Under the pieces are notes generated by a model, which saw only the letters and a list, made by a program, of their open reading frames with translations, had not been told where the DNA came from and made no database searches. Shown here one piece after another: positions 37,071-47,166 of a stretch of 64,000 nt of DNA. How positions within the stretch are numbered: position 1 is the first letter of the stretch; each line of letters opens with the position of its first letter. Origin of the DNA: Cellulomonas sp. KH9 (lineage in GTDB: Bacteria; Actinomycetota; Actinomycetes; Actinomycetales; Cellulomonadaceae); NCBI RefSeq assembly GCF_900114185.1, contig NZ_FOSE01000001.1, positions 1,079,749-1,143,748 of the forward strand, in the 5' to 3' direction. A program made the position numbers and the translations under genes.

Positions 37071-37730
37071 ATGGCTACCCAGCAGAACGCGCGCCCCGTC
37101 ACGGCGCTGCTCGGCACCAAGCTCGGCATGACCCAGGTGTGGGACGAGGCAGGCCGCCTCGTGCCCGTCACGGTCCTCGCCGTGGGTACGAACGTCGTGA
37201 CGCAGGTCCGCTCCGCTGAGAGCGACGGCTACACCGCGGTGCAGCTGGCCTACGGCCAGATCGACCCGCGCAAGGTCACCAAGCCGCTCAAGGGCCACTT
37301 CGAGAAGGCGGGGGTCACCCCCCGTCGGCACGTGGCCGAGATCCGCACGTCGAACGCGGCCGAGTACACCCTCGGCCAGGAGATCACCGCGGCGGCCTTC
37401 GAGGCCGGCCAGGTGGTCGACGTGACCGGTACGACCAAGGGCAAGGGCACCGCCGGTGTGATGAAGCGTCACGGCTTCTCCGGCGTCGGCGCCTCCCACG
37501 GTGCGCACCGCAACCACCGCAAGCCCGGCTCGATCGGTGGGGCATCGACCCCGTCGCGCGTCTTCAAGGGCCTGCGCATGGCCGGTCGTATGGGCGTGGA
37601 CCGCCAGACGACCCAGAACCTGACCGTGCACGCGATCGACGTCGAGAGGGGTCTGCTGCTCGTCAAGGGCGCGGTTCCCGGCCCCAAGGGCGGCGTCGTG
37701 GTCGTGCGTTCCGCTGCGAAGGGTGCGTGA
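37071..37730 (+). CDS. rplC: 50S ribosomal protein L3
   Basis: 219 residues with the conserved [15 protein letters not shown] segment and the Gly/His-rich loop [17 protein letters not shown] that reaches toward the peptidyl-transferase centre. L3 starts 50S assembly. ATG 37071 follows GGGAAGGG. The stop overlaps an alternative GTG of rplD. Confidence 0.97.
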   Translation: MATQQNARPVTALLGTKLGMTQVWDEAGRLVPVTVLAVGTNVVTQVRSAESDGYTAVQLAYGQIDPRKVTKPLKGHFEKAGVTPRRHVAEIRTSNAAEYTLGQEITAAAFEAGQVVDVTGTTKGKGTAGVMKRHGFSGVGASHGAHRNHRKPGSIGGASTPSRVFKGLRMAGRMGVDRQTTQNLTVHAIDVERGLLLVKGAVPGPKGGVVVVRSAAKGA

Positions 37731-37735
37731 CCTCG

Positions 37736-38422
37736 ATGAGCGACACGCTGACCGTCGACGTCCTCGACGAGAAGGGCAAGAAGGCCGGTACGGCCGACCT
37801 GCCCGGTGACGTCTTCGACGTCACGACGAACGTCCCGCTGATCCACCAGGTCGTCGTCGCCCAGCTCGCTGCCGCGCGCCAGGGCACCCACGACACCAAG
37901 AGCCGCGGCGAGGTCCGCGGTGGTGGCAAGAAGCCGTACAAGCAGAAGGGCACCGGCCGCGCCCGTCAGGGCTCGACCCGTGCGCCGCAGTTCGCGGGCG
38001 GTGGCGTCGTCCACGGCCCGACCCCTCGCGACTACTCGCAGCGGACCCCGAAGAAGATGAAGGCCGCGGCGCTCCGCGGTGCTCTCTCGGACCGCGCGCG
38101 TGCCGGCCGCGTCCACGTCGTCACGGGCTTCGCCCCGGGCGAGGTCCCGTCGACCAAGTCCGCTCTCGCGGTCCTCGACAACCTCTCCGGTCGCAAGAAC
38201 GTGCTCGTGGTCGTCGAGCGCCAGGACGAGATCACCTGGAAGTCGCTGCGGAACGTCGAGCGGGTCCACCTGCTCGTCGCCGACCAGCTCAACACCTACG
38301 ACGTCCTCATCTCGGACGACGTGGTCTTCACGCAGGGTGCGCTCGACGCGTTCCTCGCGGGCCCGGTCAAGGGCGCGAAGGCCGTGGCGACCGAGGCCGA
38401 GGCCAACGAGGAGACGAAGTGA
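37736..38422 (+). CDS. rplD: 50S ribosomal protein L4
   Basis: 228 residues, [14 protein letters not shown] onward. The extended loop that lines the exit tunnel is visible in the Gly/Lys/Arg-rich [19 protein letters not shown]. In E. coli L4 represses the S10 operon. ATG 37736 is preferred; a GTG at 37727 overlapping the rplC stop, closer to GAAGGG, is an alternative that adds three residues. Confidence 0.96.
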   Translation: MSDTLTVDVLDEKGKKAGTADLPGDVFDVTTNVPLIHQVVVAQLAAARQGTHDTKSRGEVRGGGKKPYKQKGTGRARQGSTRAPQFAGGGVVHGPTPRDYSQRTPKKMKAAALRGALSDRARAGRVHVVTGFAPGEVPSTKSALAVLDNLSGRKNVLVVVERQDEITWKSLRNVERVHLLVADQLNTYDVLISDDVVFTQGALDAFLAGPVKGAKAVATEAEANEETK

Positions 38423-38721
38423 CCGCCGCCGGCAAGGACCCGCGCGACATCCTGATCGCGCCGGTCGTCTCGGAGAAGAGCTACGGCCTGCTGGACGAGG
38501 GGAAGTACACCTTCCTCGTCGACCCGCGTGCCAACAAGACCGAGATCAAGATCGCCGTCGAGCAGGTCTTCGGCGTCAAGGTCGAGTCGGTCAACACCGC
38601 GAACCGTCAGGGCAAGGCCCGCCGGACCCGCTTCGGCATCGGCCGCCGCAAGAACACGAAGCGTGCGATCGTCACCCTCCGCGAGGGCTCGATCGACATC
38701 TTCGGCGGACCGGTCGGCTGA
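38419..38721 (+). CDS. rplW: 50S ribosomal protein L23
   Basis: 100 residues, with [19 protein letters not shown] and the [16 protein letters not shown] loop. L23 sits at the tunnel exit and is the docking site for trigger factor and SRP. GTG 38419 overlaps the rplD stop by four bases. Confidence 0.97.
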   Translation: MTAAGKDPRDILIAPVVSEKSYGLLDEGKYTFLVDPRANKTEIKIAVEQVFGVKVESVNTANRQGKARRTRFGIGRRKNTKRAIVTLREGSIDIFGGPVG

Positions 38722-38747
38722 CCGAGAGCGATAGAGGACGAACTCCC

Positions 38748-39584
<837 letters not shown>

Positions 39585-39599
39585 TAGGAGCCCGAGAGA

Positions 39600-39881
39600 A
39601 TGCCTCGCAGCCTCAAGAAGGGCCCGTTCGTCGACGGCCACCTCCAGAAGAAGGTCGACGCTCAGAACGAGGCCGGCACGAAGAACGTCATCAAGACGTG
39701 GTCTCGTCGTTCGATGATCACGCCGGACTTCCTCGGCCACACTTTCGCGGTGCACGACGGCCGCAAGCACACCCCGGTGTTCGTGACGGAGTCGATGGTC
39801 GGGCACAAGCTCGGCGAGTTCGCCCCCACGCGGACGTTCCGCGGCCACGAGAAGGACGACCGGAAGGGTCGTCGCCGCTGA
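39600..39881 (+). CDS. rpsS: 30S ribosomal protein S19
   Basis: 93 residues, [15 protein letters not shown] to DDRKGRRR. S19 binds 16S rRNA in the 30S head with S13 and contacts the A-site finger of the large subunit. It follows rplB by 15 bases after a GGAG-containing site. Confidence 0.98.
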   Translation: MPRSLKKGPFVDGHLQKKVDAQNEAGTKNVIKTWSRRSMITPDFLGHTFAVHDGRKHTPVFVTESMVGHKLGEFAPTRTFRGHEKDDRKGRRR

Positions 39882-39936
39882 CCCCCGGGTCAGCCTGGTG
39901 ACGCCCTGACGGCAGAGACAAGAGAGCAGGACAGCG

Positions 39937-40317
39937 ATGGAAGCCAAGGCGAAGGCGCGGTTCGTCCGCGTCACGCCCCAGAAGGCCCGCCGCGTCGTGG
40001 ACCTCATCCGTGGCAAGCAGGCGGCCGAGGCCGTGGCGGTGCTGAAGTTCGCGCCGCAGGCCGCGGCAGAGCCCGTCCTCAAGACGGTGCAGTCCGCGGT
40101 CGCGAATGCGGTCGAGGGGGCCAAGCGGAACAGCGAGCGGCTCGACGAGGCAGACCTCTTCATCTCGGAGGTCTTCGTCGACGAGGGCCCGACGCTCAAG
40201 CGTTTCCGTCCGCGCGCGCAGGGTCGCGCCGGCCGGATCAACAAGCGCACGAGCCACATCACGGTCGTCGTCTCGCAGCGCGAGAAGGCGACGTCCACCA
40301 AGGGAGGGACCCGCTAG
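39937..40317 (+). CDS. rplV: 50S ribosomal protein L22
   Basis: 126 residues. The beta-hairpin that lines the exit tunnel is in the C-terminal part ([18 protein letters not shown]), which carries macrolide-resistance changes in other species; no such insertion or deletion is obvious. The stop (TAG) shares its last base with the rpsC GTG start. Confidence 0.97.
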   Translation: MEAKAKARFVRVTPQKARRVVDLIRGKQAAEAVAVLKFAPQAAAEPVLKTVQSAVANAVEGAKRNSERLDEADLFISEVFVDEGPTLKRFRPRAQGRAGRINKRTSHITVVVSQREKATSTKGGTR

Positions 40318-41147
40318 TGGGACAGAAGGTCAACCCGCTCGGGTACCGCCTCGGCATCACGACCGACCACCGGTCGCGGTGGTTCGCGGACTCGACGAAG
40401 CCGGGCCAGCGGTACCGCGACTACGTGCGCGAGGACGTGCAGATCCGCAAGCTCATGAGCACGGGTCTCGAGCGCGCCGGTATCGCCAAGGTCGAGATCG
40501 AGCGCACCCGTGACCGTGTGCGCGTCGACATCCACACCGCCCGCCCGGGCATCGTCATCGGGCGTCGTGGTGCGGAGGCCGACCGCATCCGTGGCGAGCT
40601 CGAGAAGCTCACGGGCAAGCAGGTCCAGCTGAACATCCTCGAGGTCAAGAACGCCGAGATCGAGGCTCAGCTGGTCGCCCAGGGCATCGCCGAGCAGCTG
40701 GCGAGCCGCGTCTCGTTCCGCCGCGCCATGCGCAAGGGCATCCAGTCGGCCCAGCGTGCGGGTGCCAAGGGCATCCGCGTGCAGGTCTCCGGTCGCCTCG
40801 GCGGCGCGGAGATGAGCCGTACGGAGTTCTACCGCGAGGGTCGTGTGCCGCTGCACACGCTGCGCGCGAACATCGACTACGGCTTCTTCGAGGCCCGCAC
40901 GACCTTCGGGCGCATCGGCGTCAAGGTCTGGGTCTACAAGGGTGACGTCACGGAGAAGGAGTGGGCCCGCGAGCAGGCTTCGCAGGCTCCGCGTCCCTCG
41001 CGTGGCGGCCCGCGCGGCGACCGTGGTGACCGTGGTCCCCGCGGTGGCGGTCGTCGTCCCGAGCGTCAGGACGCTCCTGCCGCCCCGGCCGCCGAGCAGG
41101 CGCCCGCGGAGCAGGCTGCGCCCACCGAGTCCGGAACGGAGGCCTGA
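40317..41147 (+). CDS. rpsC: 30S ribosomal protein S3
   Basis: 276 residues beginning [15 protein letters not shown], with the KH domain ([19 protein letters not shown]). S3 helps form the mRNA entry tunnel and helicase. After the conserved core, the last 55 or so residues form an Arg/Gly then Pro/Ala/Glu-rich tail (starting [15 protein letters not shown]), as in other actinobacteria. GTG start overlaps rplV by one base. Confidence 0.97.
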   Translation: MGQKVNPLGYRLGITTDHRSRWFADSTKPGQRYRDYVREDVQIRKLMSTGLERAGIAKVEIERTRDRVRVDIHTARPGIVIGRRGAEADRIRGELEKLTGKQVQLNILEVKNAEIEAQLVAQGIAEQLASRVSFRRAMRKGIQSAQRAGAKGIRVQVSGRLGGAEMSRTEFYREGRVPLHTLRANIDYGFFEARTTFGRIGVKVWVYKGDVTEKEWAREQASQAPRPSRGGPRGDRGDRGPRGGGRRPERQDAPAAPAAEQAPAEQAAPTESGTEA

Positions 41148-41150
41148 GCC

Positions 41151-41567
41151 GTGCTGATCCCGCGCAGGCTGAAGCACCGCAAGCAGCACCACCCGAAGCG
41201 CTCCGGCGCTGCCACGGGTGGCACCACGATCTCGTTCGGTGAGTACGGCATCCAGGCTCTCGAGCCCGCCTACGTCACGAACCGGCAGATCGAGGCTGCA
41301 CGTATCGCGATGACCCGCCACATCAAGCGTGGTGGGAAGGTCTGGATCAACATCTACCCGGACCGTCCCCTCACCAAGAAGCCCGCCGAGACCCGCATGG
41401 GTTCCGGCAAGGGCTCGCCGGAGTGGTGGATCTCCAACGTCAAGCCGGGTCGAGTGATGTTCGAGCTCGCCGGCGTCCCGGAGCCGCTCGCGCGTGAGGC
41501 CATGCGCCGCGCGCAGCACAAGCTCCCGATGAAGACACGTTTCATCGTGCGCGAGGGTGGTAACTGA
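41151..41567 (+). CDS. rplP: 50S ribosomal protein L16
   Basis: 138 residues, [17 protein letters not shown] to [10 protein letters not shown]16 helps position A-site tRNA and is a late assembly protein. GTG 41151; the stop shares a base with the ATG of rpmC. Confidence 0.97.
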   Translation: MLIPRRLKHRKQHHPKRSGAATGGTTISFGEYGIQALEPAYVTNRQIEAARIAMTRHIKRGGKVWINIYPDRPLTKKPAETRMGSGKGSPEWWISNVKPGRVMFELAGVPEPLAREAMRRAQHKLPMKTRFIVREGGN

Positions 41568-41803
41568 TGGCTATCGGAACCAAGGAGCTGGCTCCCAGCG
41601 AGCTGGACACCTTCGACGACGAGAAGCTGGTCGCCGAGCTGAAGAAGGCCAAGGAGGAGCTGTTCAACCTCCGCTTCCAGTCCGCGACCGGTCAGCTCGA
41701 GAGCCACGGGCGTCTCAAGGCCGTCCGTCGCGACATCGCGCGCATCTACACGATCCTGCGCGAGCGCGAGCTCGGCATCCGTACCGCCCCGAGCGCGGAG
41801 TGA
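41567..41803 (+). CDS. rpmC: 50S ribosomal protein L29
   Basis: 78 residues, mostly helical, with [21 protein letters not shown] typical of L29, here its core [13 protein letters not shown]29 lies at the tunnel exit beside L23. It overlaps rplP by one base and is seven bases from rpsQ. Confidence 0.96.
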   Translation: MAIGTKELAPSELDTFDDEKLVAELKKAKEELFNLRFQSATGQLESHGRLKAVRRDIARIYTILRERELGIRTAPSAE

Positions 41804-41810
41804 GGCAGCA

Positions 41811-42101
41811 ATGACCACGAAGCACGAGCACACCACGGCCACGGCGGACCACCGCGCGTACCGCAAGACGCGCCGCGGCTACGTCGTGTCCGACAAGATG
41901 GACAAGACCGTCGTCGTCGAGGTCGAGGACCGCGTCAAGCACCCGCTGTACGGCAAGGTCATCCGCCGCACCAGCAAGGTGAAGGTCCACGACGAGCTGA
42001 ACGCCGCCGGCGTCGGCGACCTGGTCGAGATCATGGAGACCCGGCCGCTGTCCGCCACCAAGCGGTGGCGGCTCCTCGACGTCGTCGAGAAGGCCAAGTA
42101 A
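41811..42101 (+). CDS. rpsQ: 30S ribosomal protein S17
   Basis: 96 residues with [19 protein letters not shown] as the start of its OB fold. S17 is a primary 16S-binding protein. A 163-bp gap containing a hairpin follows, after which rplN begins. Confidence 0.97.
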   Translation: MTTKHEHTTATADHRAYRKTRRGYVVSDKMDKTVVVEVEDRVKHPLYGKVIRRTSKVKVHDELNAAGVGDLVEIMETRPLSATKRWRLLDVVEKAK

Positions 42102-42157
42102 CCCTGCCGCGGCCGCGAGGCCACGAGCAGCACAGCACCACGACAGTTGCCCACGAC

Positions 42158-42178
42158 GCGGGCGGGTCTCCCGCCCGC
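42158..42178 (+). other. Hairpin between rpsQ and rplN
   Basis: GCGGGCGGG and CCCGCCCGC form a perfect 9-bp stem with a 3-base loop at the classical boundary between the S10 and spc operons. It may be a weak terminator or attenuator; an rplN promoter was not identified. Confidence 0.55.
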
Positions 42179-42264
42179 GGCGTGTGCACCACGGCAACCA
42201 TCCGGATGGCCAGGCTCGCCGCCATCGCGTGAGCGAGAACCCGCCAGACGACAGGAGTAGCTAG

Positions 42265-42633
42265 ATGATCCAGCAGGAGTCGCGACTGCGTGTCGCCGAC
42301 AACACGGGTGCCAAGGAGATCCTCTGCATCCGTGTGCTCGGCGGCTCCGGCCGTCGCTACGCCGGTATCGGCGACGTCATCGTCGCCACCGTGAAGGATG
42401 CGATCCCCGGTGGCAACGTCAAGAAGGGCGACGTCGTCAAGGCCGTCATCGTCCGTACCCGCAAGGAGCGTCGGCGTCCCGACGGCTCTTACATCAAGTT
42501 CGACGAGAACGCGGCCGTGATCCTCAAGAACGACGGTGAGCCTCGTGGCACGCGCATCTTCGGCCCCGTGGGCCGTGAGCTGCGTGACAAGAAGTTCATG
42601 AAGATCATCTCGCTCGCTCCGGAGGTGATCTGA
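42265..42633 (+). CDS. rplN: 50S ribosomal protein L14
   Basis: 122 residues, [19 protein letters not shown] onward, the standard length. L14 forms an intersubunit bridge and binds the silencing factor RsfS. ATG 42265 follows ACAGGAG. First gene of the spc segment. Confidence 0.98.
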   Translation: MIQQESRLRVADNTGAKEILCIRVLGGSGRRYAGIGDVIVATVKDAIPGGNVKKGDVVKAVIVRTRKERRRPDGSYIKFDENAAVILKNDGEPRGTRIFGPVGRELRDKKFMKIISLAPEVI

Positions 42634-42635
42634 CC

Positions 42636-42977
42636 ATGGCCAAGATCAAGAAGGGCGACCTCGTCGTCGTCATCTCGGGCCGCGACAAGGGCCAGCAGGG
42701 GCGCGTCCTCGAGGTCCTCCCCGAGACGCAGCGCGTCGTCGTCGAGGGCGTCCAGCGTGTGCAGAAGCACACGAAGGCCGGCCAGACCTCGCGCGGCACC
42801 CGCACCGGTGGCATCGAGACGATCGAGGCCCCCATCCACATCAGCAACGTGATGCTGGTGGACCCGGAGACCAAGAAGGGCACCCGGGTCGGCTACCGCA
42901 CCGAGCAGGTCGAGCGCGACGGACGCACGCGCACCGTGCGTGTCCGCGTCGCCAAGCGCTCCGGTAAGGACATCTGA
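42636..42977 (+). CDS. rplX: 50S ribosomal protein L24
   Basis: 113 residues with a KOW motif near the N-terminus ([19 protein letters not shown]). L24 is an assembly initiator. It begins three bases after the rplN stop; its stop overlaps the rplE start. Confidence 0.97.
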   Translation: MAKIKKGDLVVVISGRDKGQQGRVLEVLPETQRVVVEGVQRVQKHTKAGQTSRGTRTGGIETIEAPIHISNVMLVDPETKKGTRVGYRTEQVERDGRTRTVRVRVAKRSGKDI

Positions 42978-43549
42978 TGACCGAGACCACCATCGAGGCC
43001 CCGGCCCTGCCGCGCCTCAAGACGCGCTACAACGACGAGATCCGTTCGGCGCTGTTCGAGCAGTTCGGCCACGAGAACATCAACCAGGTCGCGCGGCTGG
43101 TCAAGGTCGTCGTCAACATGGGCGTCGGTGAGGCCGCGAAGGACTCCAAGCTCATCGAGGGCGCGATCCGCGACCTGACCCAGATCACGGGCCAGAAGCC
43201 GCAGGTCACCAAGGCGCGCAAGTCCATCGCGCAGTTCAAGCTGCGTGAGGGCATGCCGATCGGCGCGCACGTCACGCTGCGCGGCGACCGTGCCTGGGAG
43301 TTCCTCGACCGCCTGCTGTCGACCGCGCTGCCGCGCATCCGCGACTTCCGCGGCCTGTCGCCGCAGCAGTTCGACGGGCACGGGAACTACACGTTCGGCC
43401 TCGTGGAGCAGTCCGTGTTCCACGAGATCGACCAGGACAAGATCGACCGTGTGCGCGGCATGGACATCACGATCGTGACCACCGCGACCACGGACGACGA
43501 GGGCCGCGCGCTCCTCAAGCTCCTCGGCTTCCCGTTCAAGGAGAACTGA
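42977..43549 (+). CDS. rplE: 50S ribosomal protein L5
   Basis: 190 residues, with [19 protein letters not shown] and [19 protein letters not shown]5 binds 5S rRNA in the central protuberance. It overlaps rplX by one base and ends one base before rpsN. Confidence 0.98.
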   Translation: MTETTIEAPALPRLKTRYNDEIRSALFEQFGHENINQVARLVKVVVNMGVGEAAKDSKLIEGAIRDLTQITGQKPQVTKARKSIAQFKLREGMPIGAHVTLRGDRAWEFLDRLLSTALPRIRDFRGLSPQQFDGHGNYTFGLVEQSVFHEIDQDKIDRVRGMDITIVTTATTDDEGRALLKLLGFPFKEN

Positions 43550-43550
43550 C

Positions 43551-43736
43551 ATGGCGAAGACCGCCCTCATCAACAAGGCGGCCGCGAAGCCGAAGTTCGC
43601 GGTCCGCGGGTACACGCGGTGCCAGAAGTGCGGTCGCCCGCACTCGGTGTACCGCAAGTTCGGCCTGTGCCGGATCTGCGTGCGGGAGATGGCCCACCGT
43701 GGCGAGCTCCCCGGCGTGACCAAGAGCAGCTGGTAA
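43551..43736 (+). CDS. rpsN: 30S ribosomal protein S14, zinc type
   Basis: 61 residues, the short zinc-binding form of S14. The four cysteines are in CQKCG and CRIC, 12-13 residues apart. S14 binds 16S rRNA in the 30S head late in assembly. A perfect hairpin separates it from rpsH. Confidence 0.97.
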   Translation: MAKTALINKAAAKPKFAVRGYTRCQKCGRPHSVYRKFGLCRICVREMAHRGELPGVTKSSW

Positions 43737-43757
43737 CACCCTCCTGACGTCGGTAGG

Positions 43758-43784
43758 TCCGCGGCCCTGTCCCAGGGCCGCGGA
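43758..43784 (+). other. Perfect hairpin between rpsN and rpsH
   Basis: TCCGCGGCCCTG pairs over all 12 positions with its complement around a 3-base loop, in a 76-bp gap inside the spc operon. It might be a processing or S8-regulatory element or a partial terminator. Confidence 0.6.
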
Positions 43785-43812
43785 TACCCCGGCGAGAAAG
43801 GGCTGACGCCCG

Positions 43813-44211
43813 ATGACCATGACCGACCCGATCGCAGACTTCCTGACGCGTCTGCGCAACGCGAACTCGGCGCACCACGACACGGTGACGATCCCGTTCT
43901 CGAAGCTCAAGAGCCACATCGCCGAGATCCTGCAGGCCGAGGGTTACATCTCCGGCTGGACCGTCGAGGACGCGCCCGTGGGCAAGAACCTCACGATCAC
44001 GCTGAAGTACGGCCCCAACCGCGAGCGTGCGCTCGCCGGTGTCAAGCGCGTGTCCAAGCCGGGCCTGCGCGTGTACGCCAAGTCGACCAACCTGCCGAAG
44101 GTGCTCGGCGGCCTGGGTGTGGCAATTCTGTCCACGTCCTCGGGGCTGCTGACCGACAAGCAGGCCGCCAAGAAGGGCGTGGGTGGGGAAGTCCTCGCCT
44201 ACGTCTGGTAA
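43813..44211 (+). CDS. rpsH: 30S ribosomal protein S8
   Basis: 132 residues, with [17 protein letters not shown] at the start and [19 protein letters not shown] near the end. S8 binds helix 21 of 16S rRNA and represses the spc operon in E. coli. ATG 43813; an in-frame ATG two codons later is also possible. Confidence 0.97.
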   Translation: MTMTDPIADFLTRLRNANSAHHDTVTIPFSKLKSHIAEILQAEGYISGWTVEDAPVGKNLTITLKYGPNRERALAGVKRVSKPGLRVYAKSTNLPKVLGGLGVAILSTSSGLLTDKQAAKKGVGGEVLAYVW

Positions 44212-44236
44212 GTCCGAGACGGAGAGGAGAACAGCC

Positions 44237-44776
44237 ATGTCTCGAATCGGCAGGATCCCCGTCCCGGTGCCGGCAGGCGTCGATGTCACCATCGACGACC
44301 GCCTCGTGACGGTCAAGGGCCCGAAGGGCACGCTCAGCCACACGGTCGCCGCCCCCCTGGTGGTGGACCGCGACGACGCGGGAGCCCTCGTGGTGACGCG
44401 TCCCGACGACGAGCGCCTTTCGCGCTCGCTGCACGGCCTGACCCGCACGCTGCTGGCCAACCTGGTCACCGGTGTCACGGAGGGCTACATCAAGAAGCTC
44501 GAGATCGTCGGCACCGGTTACCGCGTGACGGCGAAGGGCGACAACCTCGAGTTCGCGCTCGGCTTCAGCCACCCGGTCGTCGTCGAGCCGCCGGCGGGCA
44601 TCACGTTCGTCGTCGAGGCGCCGACCAAGTTCTCGGTGCAGGGCATCGACAAGCAGCAGGTGGGCGAGGTCGCCGCGAACATCCGCAAGATCCGCAAGCC
44701 CGAGCCGTACAAGGGCAAGGGTGTGCGGTACGCGGGCGAGAACGTGCGCCGCAAGGTCGGAAAGGCTGGGAAGTAA
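44237..44776 (+). CDS. rplF: 50S ribosomal protein L6
   Basis: 179 residues, [17 protein letters not shown] onward, with the C-terminal signature [16 protein letters not shown]6 lies near the sarcin-ricin loop. ATG follows GGAGAGGAGAA; rplR starts three bases after the stop. Confidence 0.98.
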   Translation: MSRIGRIPVPVPAGVDVTIDDRLVTVKGPKGTLSHTVAAPLVVDRDDAGALVVTRPDDERLSRSLHGLTRTLLANLVTGVTEGYIKKLEIVGTGYRVTAKGDNLEFALGFSHPVVVEPPAGITFVVEAPTKFSVQGIDKQQVGEVAANIRKIRKPEPYKGKGVRYAGENVRRKVGKAGK

Positions 44777-44779
44777 GCC

Positions 44780-45151
44780 ATGGCTATCGGCATCAAGGGC
44801 AAGGGCACGTCCATCGCCCGTCGTCGCCGCCACCTGCGCCTTCGCAAGAAGGTCGTCGGTACGGCCGCTCGTCCCCGTCTCGTCGTGACGCGCTCCGCGC
44901 GGCACATCACGGCCCAGGTCGTCGACGACGCGATCGGCAAGACCGTCGCGTCCGCGTCGACGCTCGAGGCCGACCTCCGCGCGAACGACGGCGACAAGAC
45001 CGCCAAGGCCAAGAAGGTCGGCGAGCTCATCGCCGCCCGTGCCAAGGCCGTCGGCGTCGAGGCGGTCGTGTTCGACCGCGGCGGCAACAAGTACCACGGT
45101 CGCGTGGCCGCAGTTGCTGACGGCGCCCGCGAGGGTGGTCTGAACCTGTGA
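44780..45151 (+). CDS. rplR: 50S ribosomal protein L18
   Basis: 123 residues, with [19 protein letters not shown] and the C-terminal [22 protein letters not shown]18 binds 5S rRNA with L5. Spacing to rpsE is 34 bases. Confidence 0.97.
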   Translation: MAIGIKGKGTSIARRRRHLRLRKKVVGTAARPRLVVTRSARHITAQVVDDAIGKTVASASTLEADLRANDGDKTAKAKKVGELIAARAKAVGVEAVVFDRGGNKYHGRVAAVADGAREGGLNL

Positions 45152-45185
45152 CGACGAACTCCGCATCGAAGAAGAGGACTTTCTG

Positions 45186-45830
45186 ATGGCTGCTCCTCAG
45201 CGCAGCAACACCGGTGCCGGTGGCACCGGCGGCGACCGCCGGGACGGCGGCCGTCGTGACGGCGGGCGGCGCGGTGACGCCGCCGAGAAGAGCGCGTTCG
45301 TCGAGCGCGTCGTGACCATCAACCGTGTCGCCAAGGTCGTCAAGGGCGGCCGCCGGTTCAGCTTCACCGCGCTCGTCGTGGTGGGCGACGGTGACGGCAC
45401 GGTCGGTGTCGGCTACGGCAAGGCCAAGGAGGTGCCCGCGGCGATCGCCAAGGGTGTCGAGGAGGCGAAGAAGAACTTCTTCCGCGTCCCCCGCATCCAG
45501 GGCACCATCCCTCACCCCGTCCAGGGTGAGAAGGCCGCCGGTGTCGTGTTCCTGCGTCCCGCGTCGCCGGGTACCGGTGTGATCGCCGGTGGTCCGGTGC
45601 GTGCGGTGCTCGAGTGCGCCGGCATCCACGACGTGCTCAGCAAGTCGCTCGGGTCGTCCAACGCGATCAACATCGTGCACGCCACGGTCGAGGCCCTGCG
45701 CTCCCTCGAGGAGCCCGAGGCCGTGGCCGCCCGTCGTGGGCTGCCGCTCGACCACGTCGCGCCGCACTCGCTGCTGCGGGCGCAGGCCGAGGGCCGTGCC
45801 GCTGCTGTGGCCGCGAAGGCAGGTGCGTGA
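45186..45830 (+). CDS. rpsE: 30S ribosomal protein S5
   Basis: 214 residues. An N-terminal Gly/Arg/Asp-rich extension of about 38 residues precedes the double-stranded-RNA-binding-like domain ([19 protein letters not shown]). S5 contributes to decoding accuracy and the mRNA entry site. The stop overlaps the rpmD start. Confidence 0.97.
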   Translation: MAAPQRSNTGAGGTGGDRRDGGRRDGGRRGDAAEKSAFVERVVTINRVAKVVKGGRRFSFTALVVVGDGDGTVGVGYGKAKEVPAAIAKGVEEAKKNFFRVPRIQGTIPHPVQGEKAAGVVFLRPASPGTGVIAGGPVRAVLECAGIHDVLSKSLGSSNAINIVHATVEALRSLEEPEAVAARRGLPLDHVAPHSLLRAQAEGRAAAVAAKAGA

Positions 45831-46012
45831 TGGCGCGTCTGAAGGTGACCCAGACCCGGTCCGCCATCGGCGGAAAGCAGAACCAGCGCGACACGCTGCG
45901 CACCCTGGGCCTGAAGCGGATCGGCGACGTCGTCGTCAAGGAGGACCGCCCTGAGATCCGCGGCATGGTCAAGACGGTGACGCACCTCGTCGCGGTCGAG
46001 GAGGTCGAGTGA
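45830..46012 (+). CDS. rpmD: 50S ribosomal protein L30
   Basis: 60 residues, [19 protein letters not shown] to HLVAVEEVE, the normal L30 length. It overlaps rpsE by one base and the alternative GTG of rplO by four. Confidence 0.97.
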   Translation: MARLKVTQTRSAIGGKQNQRDTLRTLGLKRIGDVVVKEDRPEIRGMVKTVTHLVAVEEVE

Positions 46013-46014
46013 CC

Positions 46015-46725
46015 ATGGCCGACGACAAGAAGGCCGACGAGAAGACGACGGAGACCACCGAGGCGCCCAAGGCCGCCAAGAAGGCTCCGGCGAAGAAGGC
46101 CGCCGCGAAGACGGAGTCCGCTCCGGCTGCGGAGAAGAAGTCGACCAAGACGGCTGCGGCCGCCAAGGACGACTCCGCCACGGCCGAGTCCTCCGCGAAG
46201 GCCGAGAAGGCCCCCGCGAAGAAGAAGGCCCCGACGGCTGCCGCCAAGGCTGCCGCCGAGGCCGCTGCCCAGCCCGGCGCCGGTGGCACCCTCAAGGTGC
46301 ACCACCTGCGTCCGGCCCCGGGCGCCAAGACCGCCAAGACCCGTGTGGGTCGTGGTGAGGCGTCCAAGGGCAAGACGGCCGGCCGCGGTACCAAGGGCAC
46401 CAAGGCCCGGTACCAGGTGCCGGACCGCTTCGAGGGTGGGCAGATGCCGCTGCACATGCGGCTGCCCAAGCTCCGCGGCTTCAAGAACCCGTTCCGCGTC
46501 GAGTACCAGGTCGTCAACCTGGACAAGATCTCGGCGCTGTACCCCGACGGCGGCGACGTGACGGTCGAGTCCCTGGTCGCCAAGGGCGCGGTCCGCAAGG
46601 GCCAGCCCGTCAAGGTGCTGGGTGACGGCGAGCTGACCGTCAAGGTCGCGGTGGACGTGGACAAGTGCTCCGCCTCCGCCAAGGAGAAGATCGAGGCCGC
46701 CGGCGGGAGCGTCGCGCAGGGCTGA
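46015..46725 (+). CDS. rplO: 50S ribosomal protein L15 with Lys/Ala-rich N-terminal extension
   Basis: 236 residues, against about 150 for typical L15. The canonical protein begins near residue 88 ([18 protein letters not shown]) and is complete. The preceding 85 or so residues are almost only Lys, Ala, Glu, Thr and Pro with PAKKA-type repeats like histone H1 tails. No in-frame start lies at the normal L15 N-terminus, so the extension appears genuine. ATG 46015 with GGAGG about 10 bases upstream is chosen over GTG 46009. L15 binds 23S rRNA late in assembly. Confidence 0.93.
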   Translation: MADDKKADEKTTETTEAPKAAKKAPAKKAAAKTESAPAAEKKSTKTAAAAKDDSATAESSAKAEKAPAKKKAPTAAAKAAAEAAAQPGAGGTLKVHHLRPAPGAKTAKTRVGRGEASKGKTAGRGTKGTKARYQVPDRFEGGQMPLHMRLPKLRGFKNPFRVEYQVVNLDKISALYPDGGDVTVESLVAKGAVRKGQPVKVLGDGELTVKVAVDVDKCSASAKEKIEAAGGSVAQG

Positions 46726-46758
46726 CGCCCCGCCTGACGTCCGCACGGCTGGACCACC

Positions 46759-46802
46759 CGAAGCGGGCGGTCCCGGGAGAGATCCCGGGGCCGCCCGCTT
46801 CG
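46759..46802 (+). terminator. Terminator after rplO
   Basis: A long imperfect stem joins CGAAGCGGGCGG to CCGCCCGCTTCG, with an inner CCCGGGA/TCCCGGG stem and a GAGA loop. It ends the S10-spc transcript; secY, the usual next gene, lies 12.5 kb further on. Confidence 0.88.
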
Positions 46803-47166
46803 TCGTACCCGGGAGTGACCGCGACATCGTCGGGTGTGACTATTCTCGAAAGGTTTCGGACGGGTCGGGAGCGTGCGATCGGCTCAACACTGCGGTCAGG
46901 AGGCCTACGACTTAGCACGGGTCGGCCGGGTGCGCGCGGCAAGCGTTTTCAACTTTCGAAGGGCAGGGTGAAAGGTGTCGGAGGCTGGGAACTAGCACCC
47001 GTCGTTGTGGGGGAGTAGGTCCGACGCGTCCGCTCTGCGGCGGTTCCCCGCGGTGGACGCCCTCCTGGACGGATGACCTACTGGAGTCCTGGACGGCCGT
47101 CCGGGAGCCCCGCTCACGAGGAGCGGAGGGCACCGCGGCCGATCGGATGACAGGGGATCACGGGAC
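46803..47166 (+). other. AT-richer leader region before surface-protein cassette 1
   Basis: This 364-bp gap has clearly more A+T than its surroundings, especially 46825-47010, with runs such as TATTCTCGAAAGGTTTCGG and GCGTTTTCAACTTTCGAAG. TAGCAC occurs at 46913-46918 and 46993-46998, and CAACTTTC can pair with GAAAGGTG except for one mismatch. No convincing ORF, promoter or known riboswitch was recognised. It presumably contains the promoter and perhaps a structured leader. Confidence 0.45.
47079..47089 (+). promoter_or_regulatory. Motif TACTGGAGTCC shared by both cassettes (copy 1)
   Basis: The 11-bp sequence TACTGGAGTCC occurs 77 bp before the first gene of cassette 1 and 68 bp before the first gene of cassette 2. 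Its role (promoter element or activator site) is unknown. Confidence 0.5.

Noticed and set aside
46665..47018. A 117-codon plus-strand frame running from the end of rplO into the leader of cassette 1
   Set aside because: It starts inside rplO, crosses the terminator, lacks a ribosome-binding site and has no recognisable sequence.
46803..47078. A c-di-GMP or c-di-AMP riboswitch in the cassette 1 leader
   Set aside because: The conserved core segments of these classes could not be found; only AT-richness and weak stems are visible.
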